A stretch of DNA of 64,000 nucleotides from Taudactylus pleione (GCA_031769625.1 JAUIMM010000566.1:3477001-3541000); one strand, 5' to 3'; shown: positions 1 to 11,445, counted from the stretch's first letter. Translations and numbers: made by a program. The notes: generated by a model from the sequence alone, not told the origin.

Positions 1-853
1 GTTAGACTTTTCAAATAAAGGGGATTTATGTTTCCATGTTCTTCTGACAGAAGATTAATGCTGATATAACATTAATGTTCTCCAATCATGACCTTCACAT
101 AGACCTCATCCACTGCCCTTTAGTCATCCCTGCTGAGAAAGGACATCTTTATACTTGTCACCAGCAGTCAACCATGGATTTAATACATTTCTTTCACTTC
201 CCACCTTATTCCCTTCTCCTTTATTTCTAGGTTACCATTCCACTTATCACTTCATTCATTTCACTCTTTTTATTACATTTTCCCTTCCTGTATTTCTCAG
301 CCTTTGCCTGGATTTTTTTTAACCACAGTAGTGAATTTGAACTTATTAGTGTAGTTAATTTAGAAAGGGTGTACAAATTAGAGGCAAACACCTCCAGGAC
401 ACCAAAAGGTGCTGGCCCACCGCAGAAGTGACAATCCAGAACCTAGAAGAAAAGTTCTGCTAGCCAGGGGGTCAGGAGAAAGAGGTTCAGAGATGATCCA
501 AAATTCAGGCATTTATGTAGTTTTTGACCACTGCATTTCCTTTTTAGATACACTGTTTGAAATGCCTTCCAATTCGATAGTCAGTGTGGTAATGGCTGAG
601 TGTTAGCAGAATGGCAATAAAATCACTACTTAAAGAGCATAGGAAAATGTAAGGGGGGTTTCCGGTTGCCTGGAACCCCAGCCCACACCATGACCACAAT
701 AACAGTATATAATTCAATTTTGCTAGAGCTGCATGTTTTAAAGATATCAGTATCACAAATGAAATAAATACCACAACCACCAACGATTACACATGTGCAC
801 CAACTAGGATATCTGGAAAACATGCACTGTAAAGGGTGCACTACTTTAGACCA
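1..853. other. Unique intergenic DNA, no gene seen
   Basis: The first 330 bases are pyrimidine-rich on the + strand. Short open frames exist around 409-606 and 544-841 on both strands, but they overlap each other and show no domain or repeated-residue pattern, so I treat them as chance. No repeat family was recognised here. Confidence 0.5.
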
Positions 854-1000
854 GGGGTGAGCGGGTTCGGTTCTACTCGGTTCCGTTCGGATTTAAAAAC
901 CGAATCTTATTGGCTATCAGCTGTCACGAGTTTTGGATAGCCAATAAGATTCGGTTTTTAAAACCGAACAGAACCGAGTAGAACCGAACCCGCTCACCCC
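854..1000. mobile_element. Young foldback MITE with 10-12 bp target duplication
   Basis: Two arms of about 65 bp are inverted copies with only two mismatches; the outer end reads GGGGTGAGCGGGTTCGG on each side. The loop is about 17 bp (AGCTGTCACGAG region). The 12-mer TACTTTAGACCA lies directly before it (842-853) and after it (1001-1012). If the terminal A/T pair belongs to the inverted repeat, the duplication is 10 bp. A duplication of 9-11 bp is typical of Mutator-like elements; that assignment is inference. The near-identity of the arms suggests recent insertion. Confidence 0.85.
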
Positions 1001-1012
1001 TACTTTAGACCA

Positions 1013-2044
1013 TCTATAGGGATAGTTATTAATACTGTATACTATCCAGTTAATAATTAGACCAATGTATACATATATGTCCAAGGCAGTGCTAGGTTCT
1101 ACTGCTGCTCCCTTAGCTCCTGGACTTGCTCCAATGCCCTGGAATGGTGCCCACAGGGAAAATAAATCCCTCTATGTCCACAGCATGATGGTCGGACAAA
1201 GCGTTTCGGATTTCTTGAATCCTGCCTCAGGTGTGGTGTTTCCGTCCATCTGTGGATGATACGGCTGCTTTCTCTATAATGCACACATTCTAGTACTTTT
1301 CAAACTTTTTTTTACTATAAAACAATGCGATTTTCATAGAATCGAATTATGATTGCTCTCACCCACTCCTTATAGACCAATGATTCCCCACATCCTGCTC
1401 CCTGTCCCGTCCATTTGAATAGGAAATGGGAGGGATGTGAGAGAAGCACCTACATTTCCTGCAGCCCATGGGGCTATAGAATATCCAGGAGTCTCCCAGA
1501 CTTTCTGGGGGAGTATGTAAGTATCTTGTAGGCAACATGTGCTCTGCGGATGGGGGGCATCGTCATGCTGGAAGAGACTGCTTCTGTCAAGACTATAATG
1601 CAGTGAAGGCGATCACTTTGTGCCATTAAGCAGGGAATAGCATTAACCTTGCATTTTAAGAGAATGCACCCATACCATGCCAGGAAATTTGCATTATAGA
1701 GTCAACAGATTCCTTCTATGATGTAAACTAGTAATAGGGATGTACATTTCCTTAGGTTGGCACTTGACATGCACTAGTCTGATTGTCAATAATGTGAAGG
1801 ATGACCAAGGCCAGATCAACCCTATTTCAGTTGGTAAGCAGTCATCTGGTTGTGCCTCCCTATCCTGGTATCCACAGAGGGGTAGGCTGTGTATTACTAG
1901 TGCGGGGTCAGAGGCAGAGTGGAGAGGGAACCTATGTCAGCAGGGCAGACATTGCCATTGTATCTGCAATGCAGTGCGCTGGCATTACCTTCATCTGCTG
2001 TGTGCGGCTCAGACGCTGACTTGGGTAAAGAGGCTAAAGGCTAA
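1013..2044. other. Unique intergenic DNA, no gene seen
   Basis: No transposon terminus, tandem repeat or domain-bearing frame was recognised. The open frame at 1740-2096 runs into the adjoining hairpin-rich element and is not credible as a gene. Confidence 0.45.
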
Positions 2045-2457
2045 GGGCCTGTTTCAGCAGTGCACGCTAGACTGGCAGCAGACTGTCAGTGATTGACAGT
2101 CTGCTGCCGTTTGTGGGCGGGGAGGGGGCGGCGATGCCCTCCATCTCCTGAAACGGAGACGTGTCACCGCCGTTGCGGGGGAGGGAAGAAGCCAGGATCT
2201 CTGTCGGCTGACGGAGATTTCCTGGCCTCTTCCTCTAAACTGTGGCAGCCGGCTGCGGGACCCCATGGGTCACCGCAGCCAGCCGATGTTACGCAGATTA
2301 TCCAATACTGTGTTGGACAACGCTGCTTGGGTAAGTAATGCACAGGAGGCGTGATGCCACCTGCTGCATTACCATATCTGCAAGGGTCGCAATTGCAAAG
2401 CTGACTGCGTGCAGCTTTGCAATTACGATCCTTGCAGAATCAGGCTCTGAATCAGCC
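2045..2457. mobile_element. Hairpin-rich MITE of the GGGCCTGATTCAG group
   Basis: The left end reads GGGCCTGTTTCAG and the right end CTGAATCAGCC, a diverged terminal inverted repeat. Inside are successive hairpins: GGCAGCAGACTGTCA pairs with its complement around 2072-2107, an imperfect GCCAGGATCTCTGTC hairpin lies at about 2191-2226, and GATCGTAATTGCAAAGCTG-type arms close the right side at about 2390-2434. The last hairpin is shared with the element at 6345-7396, which ties the two copies together. No coding capacity. Confidence 0.6.
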
Positions 2458-2639
2458 ATGCATTGTGAAACGCATCATTGTGTTTAATGTGCAACTTTAT
2501 GCCAACTTCTCTGTGAGAAAAATAGTAATCCGAAGTACCTAGGACAATAAGCAACTTTGTATGCGGCTATGATGCAAATAAGACGCTAAATTCAAGAAAA
2601 AGTAAGGGAATCTGGAAATCACTCCCCACTACTATGAGA
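2458..2639. other. Short unique segment
   Basis: Nothing recognisable between the MITE and the truncated L2 element. Confidence 0.4.
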
Positions 2640-2674
2640 CCCATTACACTCTCTCTACATCAGTCCAATGTACT

Positions 2675-4396
2675 ATGATACCCATTATACTCCTCCCTCG
2701 TCAGTCCAAACCCCAACCCTGGCACTCCAAACTGACCCAGTTTCTCCAAAAGTGCTCGCGCACAGCCGAGCTCCTCTGGAGGAAATCTCTTTCTCTGGCG
2801 GACTTCCTTCACTTCAAGTCTGTCCTCTCTTCCTACAGCTCATCCCTCTCCCTCACCAAGCAATCCTTCTTCCAGTCGCTCATCTCCTCTCAGGCCTCCA
2901 GTCCCCGCAGCCTCTTTGGTACTTTCAACACTCTCCACCCCTCCCATCCTCCCTCACTACATTTGACTTTGCCTCCTTCTTCTCTGCCAAAATTGAGGCA
3001 ATTGGTCACAGTATTTCCTTCAATCTCTTTGCTGCAACCCCACGTCCCCCACCATCCATACCTCCCGGCCACCCCACCTTGTTCTCCTTCAGCCCCACCA
3101 CAGGCGATGAGGTCGACTCCCTCATCTTGTCCTCTCCCCTCTCCACCTGCCCCCTTGACCTCCTCCCTTCTATGCTCCCTCTCCTCCACCCTCTGCTCCC
3201 ACCTTGCTCACCTTTTCAACTTATCTCTCTCCACCGGCATCTTTCACTCATCTTTCAAACATGCTCTTGTCACACATATTCTTAAAATATCCAACCTTGA
3301 CCTGTCCTCACCCGCCAATTACCACCCCATTTCTATTCTTCCTTTTGCCTCCAAACTACTTGAGTGGCTTGTCTACAGCCGCATCACCAGCTATATCTCT
3401 GACAACTCCATCCTTGATCCACTTCAGTCTGGCTTTCACCCACTTCACTCCACTGAAACTGCCCTGGCCAAAATCACCAATGACCTGCTTGCAGCTAAAT
3501 CCATGTCTCTCTGCTCATCCTCCTGGACCTCTCTGCAGCCTTCGACACTTTGGATTATACTCTCCTCCTCCGCACCCTTCAGACCTTTGGCATATCTAAC
3601 ACCGTCCATGCCTGGTTCACCTCTTACCTCACCAACCGCTCCTTCTCTGTGTCTGCCTCTGGCTCCACCTCCCCCCCTTCCCGTTGGTGTCCCACAGGGT
3701 TCTGTCCTGGGCCCACTGCTCTTCTCCCTGTACACCTTTACACTAGTAGAACTCAATAGCTTCTTTGGCCTCCAATACCACCTCTATGCCGATGACACGC
3801 AACTATACCTCTCCTCTCCTGAATTCTCCCCTTCTGTCCTCTCTCAGGTATCCAGCTGCCTCTCTGCCATCTCTTCCTGGATGTCCGAGCACTCTCTGAA
3901 GCTCAACATGGACAAAACCGAAATCATCATTTTTCCCCCTAATAGAGTCTCCACTCCAATCAATCTTGCTATCACTGTTGACAACACCATCATCTCCCCT
4001 GTCCCCCAACTTCACTGTTTGGGTGTCACCCTTGACTCCACCCTCTCCTTCACCCCTCACATTCAATCTCTGGCTCAATCCTGTCGGTTCCAGCTACGCA
4101 ACATTGCTTGCATTAGGCCTTTCCTCTCCCAGAATGCTACCAAACTGATTATTCATTCACTAATCATTTCTCAGCTTGACTACTGCAACCTTCTCCTTAC
4201 TGGCCTCCCACATTGCCATCTTGCCCACCTCCAGTCTGTTCTCAATGCAGTAACTAGACTTAACTTCCTCTCCCGCTGTTCCACTTCTGCTGCTCCCCAC
4301 TGCCAAAACCTGCACTGGTTCCCATTCCCCTACAGAATCATCTTCAAACTCCTCACCTTCACATACAAGGCCCTCTCTCACTCTACTGCTCCCTAG
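2675..4396 (+). pseudogene. L2 reverse transcriptase remnant (ORF2 C-terminal half)
   Basis: An unbroken 573-codon frame spans this region, but the protein similarity does not stay in it. L2-like sequence follows the frame of 2675 to about 2940, the frame of 2668 to about 3190, the first frame to about 3505, the second to about 3680 (a C-run at 3668-3677 is a likely slip), then the first frame to the end. Recognisable landmarks are PANYHPISILPFASKLLEW (fingers), [25 protein letters not shown], the catalytic box YADDTQLYLS near 3786, LGVTLDSTLSFTPHI, and the L2-typical SLIISQLDYCN and HWFPFPYRI segments near the end. Such an enzyme nicks target DNA through an upstream endonuclease domain, missing here, and copies its RNA at the nick. 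The four frame changes make this a dead copy. The + strand has few stop codons because it is C/T-rich, so the long frame is an accident. Confidence 0.88.
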
Positions 4397-4949
4397 ATCT
4401 CCAACCTCATATCCTTACATACTCCCTCCTGCTCACTCCGGTCTGCCAATGACTGTTACCTCTCCTCCACCCTGGTTACTTCATCTCATGCTGTATCCAA
4501 GATTTTGCCCGTTGAGCCCCCCTTCACTGGAATGAAATCCCTCGCTTGATCAGGCTCTCCCCGACCTTGCAGAGCTTCAAATGTGCACTGAAAACCCACC
4601 TGTTCATCAAAGCATACCCTTCCACCACATGACCATGTTACCAGGTCTCTGTCCCTCCCGCCTCAGCCATCTCTACCTCACCTACTTCCTGCACTCAGTT
4701 CCCCCTCTACACACTCATGCCTCATGTCATCTGTCTGTCTCCCCTCTCCCCTAGATTGTAAGCTCCTAGGAACAGGGTCCTCCTCCCTACTGTCTCACAG
4801 CCCTCTTCTCTAGCACTTCTATGACAGCCTTCACCTTCCCAGCTGTATTGTGTATGGAGAATTGTGTTGCTAATTGTTACTTGTGCTCTATTTATAATTT
4901 GGTTACTGTATTGTAATGTAATGTTCTGTGTAACCTTTACTGTATGTAT

Positions 4950-4974
4950 GGCGCTGCGGACCACTTGTGGCGCC
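4950..4974 (+). other. L2 3'-end hairpin
   Basis: GGCGC and GCGCC arms enclose a loop with TGCGGACCACTTGTG; AT-rich DNA and the AAT tail follow. The same hairpin precedes the tail in the other L2 ends here. In related LINEs the 3' stem-loop is recognised by the reverse transcriptase (established for some L2/CR1-type elements); that role here is inference. Confidence 0.6.
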
Positions 4975-5006
4975 CTATAAATAAAATGTAATAATAATAA
5001 TAATAT

Positions 5007-6344
5007 TAAGGAGGAAAAATGATAGGTACATATATGAGGACTTATCTTTGCTTTTTTTCCCCCCCAATGTGCTGAAATGCAGAAATGAACAAAAATGGAA
5101 CTAGTGGCATTTCCAAAACTAAGCTGAGCCAATGCATGTAAAAATTCCAGTGGGTATGGTAACCCAAGGAACATTTGTAAAACACATTCAAAAACATCAG
5201 TGGGTATGTTATGTACACTTAGGTAGTCTATTTATGTTACAGCAAAGCAAAGACTGTGGCTTACGCTACATAACCTCATCTGGACTGTTGGCTTTCTGTG
5301 ACTGTCTAGCTACTCTTAGTTGACTCACTGCAGTGCAATAAGGACGATATAGTACTTGCTATGATAAGATGTTAAAGGGCACTTTATTTTGTGATCGTTC
5401 TTCTGGGACTCTCAGTACAATTCATTTAGTAGGAAAGGCTTATGCGAGACATGTATACATTGGGAGTTTGGGAGGAATCAGTGGCACAATCTATAGTCCG
5501 CATTAGCAGCAGTAACACATATTGGCTATTAATGCCTACTGCAGTCCATGGACAAATTAAAAATCAGCTCCATGATTCCCCTTTAAAACTACTTATTCCC
5601 TTTACATCTATAATATATAAAATATATTTATATCCCATAATCATTTCAAAGACCAGCTGGTTCCTGTGCCAGTTTTTACCTTTTAAACTTGTAGAACGAG
5701 TTATGTTTTCTCTTTTTTTTTCCATAATCACAATAATCCTTTAGTCCTTCTGCGGTCTTCCTTTCAAATTGCTCATTCAGCTGAAAGTAACTAATCCTCC
5801 ATTTTGCTAAATCCTCAAACCCATGGTTACTGCTAACTCTGCCTGATCTATCTAGAACCAAGAATAACCCTGTGGTTCACATTCCAGTGTTTCAATCATT
5901 GAACATTCTAGAAAGAGATTTATTCATATTTTAAGGATTCACAAATACATGCTGTGGTGTTAACATATGAAAGCGGGCGCATACCAAGCTGCCTATCCTG
6001 GAACGGCGATGCAACACACTTGCTGGTTTTTGTGCCAGTCACAGGGATAGGCCTGTGGGCAAAAGTTCAATTGTCACCTGATAGTACAGCCAAAGAGCAC
6101 ATCTGGTCACACCCTCTGCTGATTGATAAAGGGAAATTGAAGCTATATTTATTTTCTTTGTCTCAGTTTCAAGTTTATTGCTTTCCTTATATTGGTTAAT
6201 GTGTGCATATACTATAAATGCAGTTACCAGTATAAATTGCATCTAACACCATTACCATCAATGCATTACCTGTAAATGTCAGTCTGCAGGGCTAAAATGA
6301 CTCCACAGACCTCCTGTCACAAAATCGGGAACAAAACTTCCTGA
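5007..6344. other. Unique intergenic DNA, no gene seen
   Basis: AT-rich sequence with short chance frames on both strands (for example 5442-5744 and 5954-6199). No repeat family or domain recognised. Confidence 0.45.
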
Positions 6345-7396
6345 GGGCCGATTCATTACGGATCGCAGCTGCGATTACGCACGCATACCCACTGCAAAAA
6401 TATGCCAATGTTGCAATCGCAGTACCGTCGTAGTCCAACATAAGGGCTCCCGCTTCCCCTTACTCCCTTACTCACATCCATAATACCTTGCAAGTCTACG
6501 AAACCCCCGGTAACATCGAATACCACCTGTTACAACAGATCTGACCTTACTCAGAATTTGCTAACCTCATCTCACGCAGAGAGAGCTCAAGCTGTGTATG
6601 CCATCGCAGTGGATAATTTATGCACCCCTGCACGCCTGTGTTTCCCCGACAACCCCCCTGTCAACAGTCACTTCCTGTCAATCATTCTACGATGGGTCTG
6701 CTTGGTCACTGCAATCGCAGTGTGGGACTGATTGGCCAATTATCGGGAATCTGCGCGTGCGCAGGACCCATTCTTGCAAGTGTGCAGAATGGGTCCTGCT
6801 AAGACACACGCAAGCCCTTGAATGCCTCTGCCTGATTGACAGGCAGCGGCATTGAAGGGGTGGTGTGGGAGAGGGGTCAGCAGGCGTTCCCGGAAACAAG
6901 GGCGCATCCGCCTCGTTTTCAGGGAGTGGCCAGCTCAGGGACTGCGTAGACGTACGCCGTCTGCTGGGCTCGCAAGCCAGCCAGCCTGAGTAAGCTGAGG
7001 CTTACTTTAGCTGGCCTGGCGCCGTCTACCATCGCGACCATCGATAACCAATGGTCGCGATGGTGGTCGCAGTGCTGGGATCGCAAATGCAGATCCTGCT
7101 GCATTTGCATTATTGCAAGGATCACAATTGCAAAGCTGCCTGCGTGCATACATCATATATCTATAGCCTGCGTGCATACATCATATATCTATAGCCTGCG
7201 TGCATACATCATATACCTATAGCCTGCGTGCATACATCATATATCTATAGCCTGCATGCAGCTTTGCAATTGTGATCCTTGCTGAATCAGGCTCTGTGCT
7301 CGCAGTGGAACCTTTGCTCACTCGATGCATACGAAGGACGCAACAATCGTCCGTCTGCGTGCGTAATCACAATTGTGATGCTTGCTGAATCAGGCC
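6345..7396. mobile_element. Long hairpin-rich MITE (GGGCCGATTCA termini)
   Basis: The left end GGGCCGATTCATTACGGATC and the right end ...TGCTTGCTGAATCAGGCC form a diverged inverted repeat of about 40 bp that includes GATTACGCACGCA. The body holds several internal hairpins: AGGACCCATTCT/AGAATGGGTCCT at about 6763-6799, CCTTGAATGCC/GGCATTGAAGG at about 6816-6858, and nested ATGGTCGCGATGG motifs around 7028-7070. The left half matches the element at about 8819-9330 (shared GCAGTGGATAATTTATGCAC). No credible coding frame. Confidence 0.65.
7139..7250 (+). repeat. Four tandem copies of a 28-bp unit inside a hairpin loop
   Basis: The unit starts CCTGCGTGCATACATCATAT and recurs at 7139, 7167, 7195 and 7223 with one substitution. 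It sits in the loop between the arms AGGATCACAATTGCAAAGCTG-type (left, ends 7138) and its complement (right, from about 7254). The copy at 2390-2434 has the same hairpin without the array, so the array looks like a local expansion. Confidence 0.9.
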
Positions 7397-8225
7397 GGAG
7401 TATATAACTGTGACTACTCTGCATTCAGCAATGGACACGTTGAATTACCCATGTCCAACCATTGTGTGCCCATAAAAATGGAAAATGTGCAAAAGGAGGC
7501 AGACCAACAGGAAATGGCCCTTTTACTGCTGTGCTATCATAACTTATCATGCCTACGCTATGCTGTGATGCCATATGCTGCCCAATGATTTTCTGTTTTA
7601 CATAAGGAATCCTAATGCAGGGAAATACATCAATCAGGACCTTAGTAACTCAAAGTAATTTTTTGCATCGATAACCTACAAGGTCAGCCTGTTAGGATGC
7701 CCTAATACTGTAGAAATGATGAAAAGTACGACTTCACCTGTCATTACCACCCATCCTCTTTCAGCAACAATGGTGATGAGAGCAGAATTGTACTTCACAC
7801 TAGGGGAGATGACATCACATTAGGAACATTCTATCAGCTACAATTAGTCTCTTTATTCCATTAGGTTTCATTTTCTCTGACATGATGGGAAAAGCAGTAA
7901 TGTGGCTCAGTTTTAATTGCCTCACATTACAGAAAATAAATATGAATCTGCTGTGATGGTAATGCGCTGAGATGGGGCATGAGAAACGGATCACAGATAC
8001 GGAGGCCGGACCTCTTGTGCATGTGCAGATTGTCCCAGAACAATGACAGATGGGACACATTTAAGTGATGAAAAAATGCACATTACAAGGAGTCTATTAT
8101 TAAAAATGTTCTAATCCTCTGTAATACTGGATTAGTCAGTCTTTTTAGTTTATGCATCTATTCATAACAGTTTGTGGTTATTTGTTTTTGTCTTATTTGC
8201 TTTGCAAGAATCAAGACGTCTTGGC
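7397..8225. other. Unique DNA, possible conserved non-coding segment at 7830-7960
   Basis: No gene or repeat. The part around 7830-7960 has AT-rich, TTTAATTGCC-type motifs without low complexity, as seen in vertebrate conserved non-coding elements. That reading is an inference from texture only. Confidence 0.3.
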
Positions 8226-8361
8226 AATAAATTTGTGTCAGCCCCCAAGTATTAGATTCCTCATTGTAAAAGTGAGTGTGTTCTACCAGACTGGCGACAT
8301 AACATGGCAATATCATTAATAATACTGGTAGGTAATACTTGGGGTCTGACACAAATTTATT
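8226..8361. mobile_element. Small foldback element with 29-bp arms
   Basis: The arms are at 8226-8254 and 8333-8361, and begin AATAAATTTGTGTCAGCCCC on one side with the complement on the other; only one base is mismatched. An inner CTACCAG/CTGGTAG pair sits in the 78-bp interior. No target duplication was identified, so it may be the core of a MITE rather than its ends. Confidence 0.6.
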
Positions 8362-8690
8362 TGTAGAACAACTTTCCGGGGGCTGGCTGGAGAACTCCAG
8401 CAGCAGGCTGGAAAGAGGGGCGGAGCCGGACTGGTGACATAATTAGGCCCCATCCCTTTCTCTGAAAAGTCCGCAATTCTCGAGTCTGCGAGAAGGGGGG
8501 CGGAACTAAATTAATCAAATTGTCATTTAGCCCTGCCCCCTCCTCGCGGATCCACAAATTCCCCATTAAATCTCCCCATCCTGCCCGCTTCACCAGGAAG
8601 TGGGCAGGATGCGGGAGATCTGCCTACAGTTCCAGGGTGCGGGGGGTTACATCGGGAGCATGTAGGCAAGTATAATGGGGCCTGGTCCGG
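8362..8690. repeat. GC-rich hairpin-containing repeat-like segment
   Basis: Contains the hairpin CATCCTGCCCGCTTC/GAAGTGGGCAGGATG around 8577-8611. The phrase GACTGGTGACATAA near 8427 is close to GACTGGCGACATAA near 8289 in the neighbouring foldback, suggesting a shared origin. Ends not resolved. Confidence 0.35.
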
Positions 8691-8818
8691 TGGTTGTGTG
8701 GTCCACTTTAAACTATGAATGGTCTACTGTTCCTTTTGGAAGGAGTAGGGGAAGGGGATGTATTAAAAAGTACCAATATCTATAATACTGGACATATTTT
8801 CCTCCATGATTTATCAGC

Positions 8819-9330
8819 GGACCTGATTCACTACTGTTTGCAATTCTGCTTATACGGACCCACCACAGTTGCTAATATCAGCAGTGCTATTTAAATGTGT
8901 GCATTCACATTGCGATCGCAACCTGACATAAGGACGCCCACTGCCCCTTATTCACATCCGTAAACTAGGGCAACATAGCGAAACAATCGGTAACATTGAG
9001 TAACATCGGACCCATATGCACACTTGCACAAGCCTTGACCTTACTCCGAAATTGCTCACATCCATTCACGCTATCAGTGCTATGGCTGCTTATGGCCACG
9101 CAGTGGATAATTTATGCACGCCCTGGCACGCATGCATTCGCCTGACCACCGCCCTTTCTTCACCCACAAATGGCACTTCCTGTCAGTCAGCTGCTCTCGT
9201 TCTGCGTAGCCTCTGCAATCGCAATTCTGGTTGGGATTGCTAGTTTGCGCACACGTACTGCGATGCATGCGCAGTGTGTATGTCTGGAGCATCCTCAGAA
9301 CGCTCTGGGCGGTACTGCAGCAGCGATTCT
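8819..9330. mobile_element. Truncated hairpin-rich MITE, left half
   Basis: Starts with a GACCTGATTCACTAC end and runs parallel to 6345-6800: both contain AACATAAGG/GACATAAGG, GACCTTACTC, GCAGTGGATAATTTATGCAC and a CACTTCCTGTCA block. The matching right half is missing. The right limit is approximate. Confidence 0.55.
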
Positions 9331-9859
9331 GGCTGCAGGGTGCTGTTTATGGGGCCGTGGGTCAGCCGCAGTGCAGTCCACCGGGCTCTGTGCTCTGTGC
9401 AGCTGCACTACTCGCACGCCCCTAGTTACAGCCCGGTTTATAACCTACAGAGATGAGAATGTTATTTATTAGGAAATGTTATTTATTAGGAGAATGCTGA
9501 TGGTCGTTTTATATATTAAAGAAGATCCCCAGCCATAGTTCACCTCAGCAAGCAAACCTACTGAAGTTCAAGTCCAGGATACCTCCCAACCTGAGAGATC
9601 GTCACGTTCCAGTGACTGGAGGCAGCAGATGAAGATTGCACGCACTGATGCCTCACGTATCCAAGTGACATAGGATAGCCATCAGTCGTTGAAGTCCTTG
9701 AATTTCAGATTTCTATGACTGTTGAGCAGATGTTGGAGGTATCTCACAGAATGTATCTCTTAGAATGACTACACAGTTCGATATATCGACAGGCACCACG
9801 TATACGTCCTAAGAATATCAACATGTTCACAGTGTGACATGTGAAATATTGACATTCTC
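9331..9859. other. Unassigned segment before the second L2
   Basis: No gene. Parts near 9780-9860 (CGATATATCGAC, AACATGTTCACA) may belong to the repeat that resumes after the L2 at 11469, which would make the L2 a nested insertion; this is tentative. Confidence 0.3.
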
Positions 9860-9905
9860 AGAATGCTCCTTGAGCATGTTGTTTACAACCACCTTACCAC
9901 CTTTC

Positions 9906-11044
9906 TTTCCTCCCACTCCCTCACTAACCATTTTCGGTCTAGCTTCCATTCTCTCCACTCCACTGAAACTGCCCTCACAAAAGTCAGCAATGACCTCCTT
10001 GCTGCCAAATCCAAGGGCCACTAATCTCTCCTCATTCTCGCTGACCTCTCTGCTGCTTTCCACACTGTGGAATACCCTCTTCTTCTGCAAATCCTTCACT
10101 CCCTTGGTCTACGTGACACTGCCCTCTCCTGGCTGTCCTCCCACCTCTCTGACCGATCCTTCTCTGTCTCTTCTCATGACTCCTCTCCCCCCCCTCAGCC
10201 TCTTACAGTAGATGTTCCCCAAGGTTCTGTTCTTGGACCTCTCCTATTCTCCCTTTATATGTCCTCTCTAGGTGAACTCATCAGCTCTTTTGACCTCCAT
10301 TATCATCTCTATGCTGATGATATGCAGATCTACCTTTCCTCCCCTGACCTCTCCACCTCTCTCCTCACACGTATCACCAACTGTCTTTCTGCTATCTTTT
10401 TCTGGATGTCTCAGCGATTTCTTAAACTTAATATGTTTAAGACCGAGCTGATCATTTTCCCAACCTCCAACATAAACGCACTTCCCAACATTTCTATATC
10501 AATTGATGACACAACTATCTCCTCTAGTCCCAAAGTGCGCTGACTTGGAGTTATCCTGGACTCCTCCCTCTCCTTCAAACTACATATCCAGAACCTCTTG
10601 CAGTCCTGTCATTTCCATCTTAAAAATATTTCCAAGATGAGACCCTTTCTCACCCAGGATGCCACTAAAGCCCTCATACACTCACTGGTCATCTCCAGAT
10701 TGGACTACTGTAAACTCCTCCTTTCTGGTCTCCCCAAATCCCATCTCTCTCCTCTCAAAGCTGCTGCTCGGCTCATCTTCCTCTCCAAACGCTCTACATC
10801 TGCCTCCCCTCTCCTACAAGCCCTCCACTGGCTCCCCATCACTTTCAGAACCAAATTCAAGGTTCTCACACTCGCTTACAAAGCCCTCACCCATTCCTCT
10901 CCCATTTACATATTTGACCTCATCTCCCTTCACTCTCCTGTCCACCCTCTTCGTTCAACAAATGTACACCGCCTCTCATTCCAACTGATTACTTTCTCCC
11001 ACTCCCGCCTTAAAGATTTTGCCCGCGCTGCTCCCCATCTTTAG
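9906..11044 (+). pseudogene. L2 reverse transcriptase remnant, palm to thumb region
   Basis: Begins inside the palm: HSTETAL-like sequence near 9955, a stop near 10021-10023, then [17 protein letters not shown] in shifted frames, [15 protein letters not shown] near 10213, the catalytic [11 protein letters not shown] near 10310, and [13 protein letters not shown] near 10427. A TGA at 10541-10543 breaks the frame just before LGVILDSSLSFKLHI. It continues with SLVISRLDYCKLLLSGLP and HWLPI near 10831 and stops at 11042-11044. The 5' fingers and endonuclease are missing. Stops and frame changes make it non-functional. Adjacent downstream sequence is the L2 3' untranslated region. Confidence 0.88.
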
Positions 11045-11420
11045 AACTCTCTCCCTTTTCCCATCAGACTCTCCACCTCTCTACAATCCTTCAAACGGAC
11101 TCTCAAGGTCCACCACTTCATCAAAGCCTTCTAGCTCTCATCTTAACTTGCTGCTACATGCTCCTTCTTCCCTGTCTACCCCATCTGTGCCACACCTGTT
11201 TGTCTGCCCTTCCCTGTAGAATGAAAGCTCTTATGAGCAGGGCCCTCTACCCTCTTGTGCTTTCCCTACTTGTACTTTCATCTACTTCTTACTCTTATGC
11301 TATGTTGCTTATCTGGGTGTTATGGTCGCTAATGTAGCAATGTATATTATCCTTGTCCTCGTCCTGTATTGTATTGTACTGTAAGTCACTGGCCAACTTA
11401 TCTGTTTATGTACTATGTAA

Positions 11421-11445
11421 GGCGCTGCAGAACACTTGTGGCGCC
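11421..11445 (+). other. L2 3'-end hairpin, second copy
   Basis: Same GGCGC/GGCGCC stem as at 4950-4974, loop TGCAGAACACTTGTG. Confidence 0.55.

Larger units (their letters stand above)
2640..5006 (+). mobile_element. 5'-truncated L2-clade LINE
   Basis: The body encodes a non-LTR reverse transcriptase (separate entry). The 3' end has a purine/pyrimidine-biased untranslated region, a terminal hairpin at 4950-4974 and an AAT repeat tail ending near 5006. The endonuclease-encoding 5' half is absent, as is usual after incomplete target-primed reverse transcription. The left boundary is approximate. Related 3' ends occur at 11421, 23470, 27250 and 57500 in this window. Confidence 0.9.

Noticed and set aside
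4722..5174. 150-codon minus-strand frame
   Set aside because: It is antisense to the L2 3' end and runs into unique DNA; no domain.
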